NCBI GenBank assembly: GCA_934526015.1 | Contig: CAKSZY010000019.1 | Span: forward strand, 1 to 38,988 | From: an uncultured Dokdonella sp. | GTDB lineage: Bacteria; Pseudomonadota; Gammaproteobacteria; Xanthomonadales; Rhodanobacteraceae | Length of the DNA: 38,988 nucleotides | Direction: 5' to 3' | Shown: positions 35,400 to 38,988 of the stretch, one piece after another | Position numbering within the stretch: position 1 is the stretch's first letter | How the letters are laid out: each line of letters starts with the position of its first letter | Program-made: the position numbers and the translations under genes | The notes under the pieces: generated by a model | Databases searched by the model: none | Told to the model about the DNA's origin: nothing | The model's input: the letters and a program-made list of their open reading frames with translations, nothing else

Positions 35400-36320
35400 T
35401 CAGTAGCGCGGCACGGCGGGATCGACCTCGCGCGACCAGGCGTCGATGCCGCCCTCGACGTTGTGCACGGCGCGGAAGCCGCGCTCGCGGAAATGCTCGG
35501 CCACGCGCCGGCTGGATTGGCCGTGGTGGCAGACGAAGGCCAGCGGAGTGTCCTTCGGCAGGCCGGTCAGGCGCTCGTGCGAGGCCGCATCGAGCACCTC
35601 GGCGCCGGCGAACGGCGCACGTGCGCGCTCGTCGGCCGGACGCACGTCGATCACCGTGATCCGGCGCTCGTCGATGAGGCTGCGCAGCGATCGCACGTCG
35701 AGCGCATGCACGCGCGGAGGCGCCTGCGGCAGGTCGATCGAAAGGCCTTCGCCCTGCGCGGTGTCGACCCAGTCGATGCGTGCGCCACGTGCGCGCTGCG
35801 CACTGGCCGCATCGAACAGCACGTCGATGCCGCCCGCGCTGGCGCGGATTTCGTTGCCGGTCATTTCGCGCAGCTGGAACTGCGGCTGGTAGCGACCGTC
35901 GATGGCGAGGAACAGGCCCATGCCGGCGGCGTCGGCGAGTGCGGCGCGGATTTCGGCGGCGGCGCGATCGCTGATGCTGATCTCGGGCGGAGTGCGGTCC
36001 GGTTCCGGCAAGCCGAACAGGCGGTGCAGTTCGCCGCTGGCCGCCATGCCCTGGACGATGTCGGCGCCGCCGACCAGTTCGCCATCGACATAGAGCTGCG
36101 GAATGGTCGGCCAGTTGCCGTAGTCCTTGATGCCCTGGCGGATCGCCTCGTCGGCCAGCACGTCGACGCTGAGGTAGTCGTCGAGCAGGTCGTTGAGGAC
36201 CCCGGCCGTCGCCGCCGAGAAGCCGCAGCTCGGCGCATGCCGGGTGCCCTTCATGAACAGGACGATGCGGTGTTCGGCCAGCAGGTTCTCGATGCGCTGG
36301 CGGACGTTCGGCTCGGACAT
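35400..36320 (-). CDS. Monothiol glutaredoxin / A-type-like / rhodanese fusion protein
   Basis: A 306-residue three-part cytoplasmic protein. The start at 36320 has AGGA seven bases upstream. Residues 1-105 are a Grx4-type monothiol glutaredoxin: Lys24 in FMKGTRHAP, SCGFS with the active Cys32, WPTIPQLYVDGELVGGADIV; such proteins bind a [2Fe-2S] cluster with glutathione. Residues of about 115-205 (ISISDRAAAEIRAAL, GNEIRASAGGIDVLFD) have the layout of an A-type iron-sulfur carrier (IscA/ErpA/HesB) but lack the cluster-binding cysteines. Residues of about 210-306 are a rhodanese domain (ITVIDVRPADERARAPFAGA) with active-site loop CHHGQSS (Cys264). A role in iron-sulfur or sulfur trafficking is inferred. 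Related Grx-rhodanese fusions are, to my memory, annotated in Xanthomonas. Confidence 0.85.
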   Translation of the reverse strand: MSEPNVRQRIENLLAEHRIVLFMKGTRHAPSCGFSAATAGVLNDLLDDYLSVDVLADEAIRQGIKDYGNWPTIPQLYVDGELVGGADIVQGMAASGELHRLFGLPEPDRTPPEISISDRAAAEIRAALADAAGMGLFLAIDGRYQPQFQLREMTGNEIRASAGGIDVLFDAASAQRARGARIDWVDTAQGEGLSIDLPQAPPRVHALDVRSLRSLIDERRITVIDVRPADERARAPFAGAEVLDAASHERLTGLPKDTPLAFVCHHGQSSRRVAEHFRERGFRAVHNVEGGIDAWSREVDPAVPRY

Positions 36321-36440
36321 GTCGGTTCCTCGTGGTGGACCGGCCATGATAGCCGGCTGTCGCCGGGCGCGCGTGCCGGAATCGGCGAATTGCGGGATAC
36401 TTCGCGGCTGCAGGGGTGTTTTTCAACCAATCGGGGAAGG

Positions 36441-38447
36441 ATGATGATCCGCAGACTGCCGCTTTGCATCGCCCTCGCGCTGGCGACGACCGCGCATGCG
36501 CAAGCACCGGCCGAAGGTGCCGACGCGATGATCCCGCTGACCTATGTCGGCGCGAACGCCCGCGTCTCGCTCGGCATCAACGACGACGGCGACGTGCTCG
36601 GCGAGATCCTCGGCGTGCTCGGCAAGACCGACGAGTCGGCCTGGCTGGCCGAACTCTGGCTCGGCCAGGGCGGCGCCGGCGGCGTGCAGTTCGGCTACAA
36701 CTGGCTGCGCGGCGAACCCGAGTCGGGCAGCGCGGCGGTGTGGAAGGTGTTCGTCGCCGGCGACCAGAACGCCTTCGAGGACCGCAAGGTGACGCTCGGT
36801 CTCGGCCGCGAGCGCGATGACCTGTTCTGGAGCGCCTATTACTCGCACGCCGCCTCCGGCAAGCGCCTCGCCGGCACCGATCTCGACGTCGTCGTCAACA
36901 CTCTGGCCGGCAGCGACGCCGGCGGCAACTGGACGCAGACGCAGACCATCGAAACCCTCATCGAGACCTTCGAGCACCCCTACGAGAACGGCGTCGGCGT
37001 GCGCTTCGGCGGCTACTTCGACGACTCCCTGCTGCGCGTGCGCGGCGGCCTCGACTACGAGAAAGGCCGCTTCGATTCCGATCAGGCCACCCTCTCGCTC
37101 GGCATCGACAAGTACTTCCGCGACAGCCGCTTCAGCCTCAGCGTGATGGGCGAGGCCTTGCGCAAGTCGGGCGATTTCGTCGCCGACAAGTCGGACACGC
37201 GCGGCTGGCTGATGCTGCGTTACGACCTCGGCCAGAACTTCCGTGCGCGCGAACCGTTCCGCATGGTCGAGGTGTCGGTGCCGGCGGCCGAAGCGGCCGC
37301 CCCGGCAGGCGAAGCGCAGGTCGTGCGCAACGAGGTGCGCATGGATGGCGACGCCTTCTTCGGCTTCGACCAGTCCACCCTGCGTCCCGACGCCGTCGCC
37401 GCACTCGACGAACTCGTCGCGCGGCTGGAATCGGTCGCGCGGGTCAGCCGCGTCAGCGTGGTCGGACACACCGATTCGGTCGGTCCGGTCGACTACAACC
37501 AGCGCCTGTCCGAGCGGCGCGCGGAAGCGGCCAAGGCCTATCTGGTCGAGCGCGGCATCCCGGCCGAGCAGATCGACACCCGTGGCGAAGGCGAACTCAA
37601 GCCCTCGTTCCCGAACGACACCGCCGAGAACCGCCAGCGCAACCGCCGCGTCGACATCGAGTTCCTCACCATCGAGGAAACCATCATCCCGGCACCGGCT
37701 CCCGAGCCGGCACCGGCGCGGATCGAGTGGGTGCGCGAACCGGTCAAGGCCAATCCCGCCTGGATCGAACGTGCGCTGCGCAATCCGGCCGAGCACAAGC
37801 GCACCGTCGACGTGTATGCGTTCGAGCGCACGACGCAAACGGAAACGCTCGGCCCGCGGGTCTACCAGAACCGGCCGCCGGTGGCGGTCAACGACAGCGT
37901 GATGGTCGACACCGACTCGCCCGGCACGCTGATTGCCGTGCTCGCCAACGACAGCGATCCCGACGGCGACACCCTGGTGGTCAGCGCGGTGTCGAGCCCG
38001 GCCCACGGCAGCGCCACGATCGGCGCCGGCGGCATCGTCTACGTGCCGAGCGCCGGTTATTCGGGCAGCGACAGCTTCACCTACACGATCAGCGACGGCC
38101 GCGGCGGCAGCGCGACGGCAACGGTGTCGATCACCGTCGGCGCGCCGAACCGACCGCCGGTCGCGGTCGACGACGCCGCGTCGGTGGCCAAGGGCTACGA
38201 TATGTATCTCGACGTGCTCGGCAACGACAGCGATCCCGACGGCGACGAGCTGACCATCACCGAAGTCGTGCACACCGGACCCGGCCTGGCCGAGATCAGC
38301 ATCGAGACCGGCAACATGGTGCGCTACCAGTCGCTGCCGGGCTTCGTCGGCAACGACACCTTCACCTACACGATCAGCGACGGGCGCGGCGGCACGTCCA
38401 GCGCGACGGTGACCGTGCGGGTGATCGAACTGCCGCCGTACCACTGA
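36441..38447 (+). CDS. OmpA-family outer-membrane protein with two cadherin-like repeats
   Basis: A 668-residue exported protein; GGGGAAGG at 36433-36440 abuts the ATG at 36441, so the in-frame ATG at 36444 may be the real start. Signal peptide ends near AHA-QA (residue 20). Residues of about 30-280 show alternating strands (VWKVFVAGDQ, RKVTLGLGRERDDLFWSAYYS, GVGVRFGGYFDDSLLRVRGGLDYE), as in a small beta-barrel. Residues of about 300-410 form an OmpA C-terminal peptidoglycan-binding domain (FFGFDQSTLRPDA, VVGHTDSVGPVDYNQRLSERRAEA, NRRVDIEF). A linker leads to two tandem Ig/cadherin-like repeats (about 476-568 and 570-668), each starting NRPPVAV[ND]D and containing LxNDSDPDGD and DxFTYTISDGRGG. 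The order of a periplasmic domain before adhesin-type repeats is unusual. Confidence 0.85.
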   Translation: MMIRRLPLCIALALATTAHAQAPAEGADAMIPLTYVGANARVSLGINDDGDVLGEILGVLGKTDESAWLAELWLGQGGAGGVQFGYNWLRGEPESGSAAVWKVFVAGDQNAFEDRKVTLGLGRERDDLFWSAYYSHAASGKRLAGTDLDVVVNTLAGSDAGGNWTQTQTIETLIETFEHPYENGVGVRFGGYFDDSLLRVRGGLDYEKGRFDSDQATLSLGIDKYFRDSRFSLSVMGEALRKSGDFVADKSDTRGWLMLRYDLGQNFRAREPFRMVEVSVPAAEAAAPAGEAQVVRNEVRMDGDAFFGFDQSTLRPDAVAALDELVARLESVARVSRVSVVGHTDSVGPVDYNQRLSERRAEAAKAYLVERGIPAEQIDTRGEGELKPSFPNDTAENRQRNRRVDIEFLTIEETIIPAPAPEPAPARIEWVREPVKANPAWIERALRNPAEHKRTVDVYAFERTTQTETLGPRVYQNRPPVAVNDSVMVDTDSPGTLIAVLANDSDPDGDTLVVSAVSSPAHGSATIGAGGIVYVPSAGYSGSDSFTYTISDGRGGSATATVSITVGAPNRPPVAVDDAASVAKGYDMYLDVLGNDSDPDGDELTITEVVHTGPGLAEISIETGNMVRYQSLPGFVGNDTFTYTISDGRGGTSSATVTVRVIELPPYH

Positions 38448-38480
38448 GGACACCGGCCGACCCGCCGCGGCGGCCCGATG

Positions 38481-38988
38481 GTGAGGCGCGATCGCCGTTG
38501 CAGCCGTGCGCAGGCGTCGTTTCATCGGCTGTGGCGGAAACAGCAGAAAGCGCCCCTCATCCGCGGCTGCCGCCGCACCTTCTCCCCGTCGCCACGGGGA
38601 GAAGGGACAGGCATGCGCCTTCACCAGCATGCAGCTTGCAATCTTGCGACACCACCAGCGTCCCTTTGCCCCGCGCCAGCGGGGAGAAGGGACCAGCATG
38701 CGCGTTCACCAGCGTGCGGCATTGCATTCTTGCGACAGCGCCAGCCTTCCTTCGCCCCGCGCAGCGGGGAGAAGGTGGTGCGGCAGCACCGGATGAGGGG
38801 CCGTGGGAGGCGGGGCGCGATCGCCGTTGCAGCCTTGTGCGAGCGCCGCTTCATCAGCCTTGCCGGTGAAGACCGAAAGCGCCCCTCATCCGCGGCTGCC
38901 GCCGCACCTTCTCCCCGTCGCCACGGGGAGAAGGGACAGGCATGCGCCTTCACCAGCATGCAGCTTGCAATCTTGCGACACCACCAGC
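38481..38988. repeat. Composite hairpin-repeat array with 329-base period, cut by window end
   Basis: Same family as the block at 7836-8432. The anchor CCCCTCATCCGCGGCTGCCG occurs at 38553 and 38882, 329 bases apart. The order of the three hairpins (CCTTCTCCCCGTCGCCACGG.., GCCCCGCGCCAGCGGGGAGAAGG, GCCCCGCGCAGCGGGGAGAAGG) and of the linkers is the same. The array continues past the window. The unit is much better conserved between loci than drift would leave, which suggests recent spread or gene conversion. Confidence 0.88.

Noticed and set aside
36441..38447. Frame extending the OmpA gene back to 35262
   Set aside because: The upstream part overlaps the Grx-rhodanese gene antisense and lacks family similarity; a purine-rich ribosome site and a signal peptide mark the start at 36441/36444.

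Overview
This is a very GC-rich stretch of bacterial chromosome. It most likely comes from a gammaproteobacterium of the Xanthomonadales/Lysobacterales, perhaps a Rhodanobacteraceae or Lysobacteraceae relative. Supporting signs are the rhlB-trxA-rho gene order shared with other gammaproteobacteria, a Grx4-rhodanese fusion protein, and abundant intergenic hairpin repeats of the 'CCCTCATCCG...CCTTCTCCCCG...CGGGGAGAAGG' and 'GGGATTCGGG' types that I associate with this order. The taxonomic placement is inference. I see no tRNA, rRNA, CRISPR array, phage or full insertion sequence.

Layout. 1-256: a repeat copy and the start region of dusB. 257-4656: dusB, facing a trpS-esterase pair on the minus strand, then a conserved secreted protein. 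4885-7719: a large secreted zinc metallopeptidase with a strong intrinsic terminator. 7836-8432: a repeat array. 8494-10785: a small exported protein and selO on the minus strand. 11358-16712: a 1784-residue exported surface or secreted protein. 16913-20657: the sulfate ABC importer operon cysP-cysT-cysW-cysA, with 4-base stop/start overlaps for the last three genes. 20851-22191: a second secreted metallopeptidase. 22241-24116: arginase and an Hpt-receiver protein on the minus strand. 24117-25537: a glycine-rich DUF937/EF-hand protein and a DUF488 protein. 25537-25820: a 284-base palindromic miniature element filling the gap between two convergent stop codons. 25827-30385: type II secretion genes gspC-gspD-gspE on the minus strand. 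30688-34861: rhlB (minus), trxA and rho (plus). 34958-36320: a small lipoprotein and a Grx-(A-type-like)-rhodanese fusion. 36441-38447: an OmpA-type protein with cadherin-like repeats. 38481-38988: another repeat array running off the window end.

The theme joining many genes is export to or beyond the outer membrane. Four large or medium proteins with Sec signal peptides (an esterase, two metallopeptidases, a giant beta-rich protein) lie in the same window as the outer-membrane secretin and ATPase of a type II secretion system, whose likely clients they are. All four carry the same short motif, [LI]F-x-[DN]-G-F-[EDQ], at different places in otherwise different proteins. I regard this as the most interesting unexplained signal here. 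The second is the 284-base element with nested perfect inverted repeats. The rhlB-trxA-rho region is the housekeeping RNA-decay/termination locus; both Rho and RhlB carry long low-complexity RG-rich extensions.
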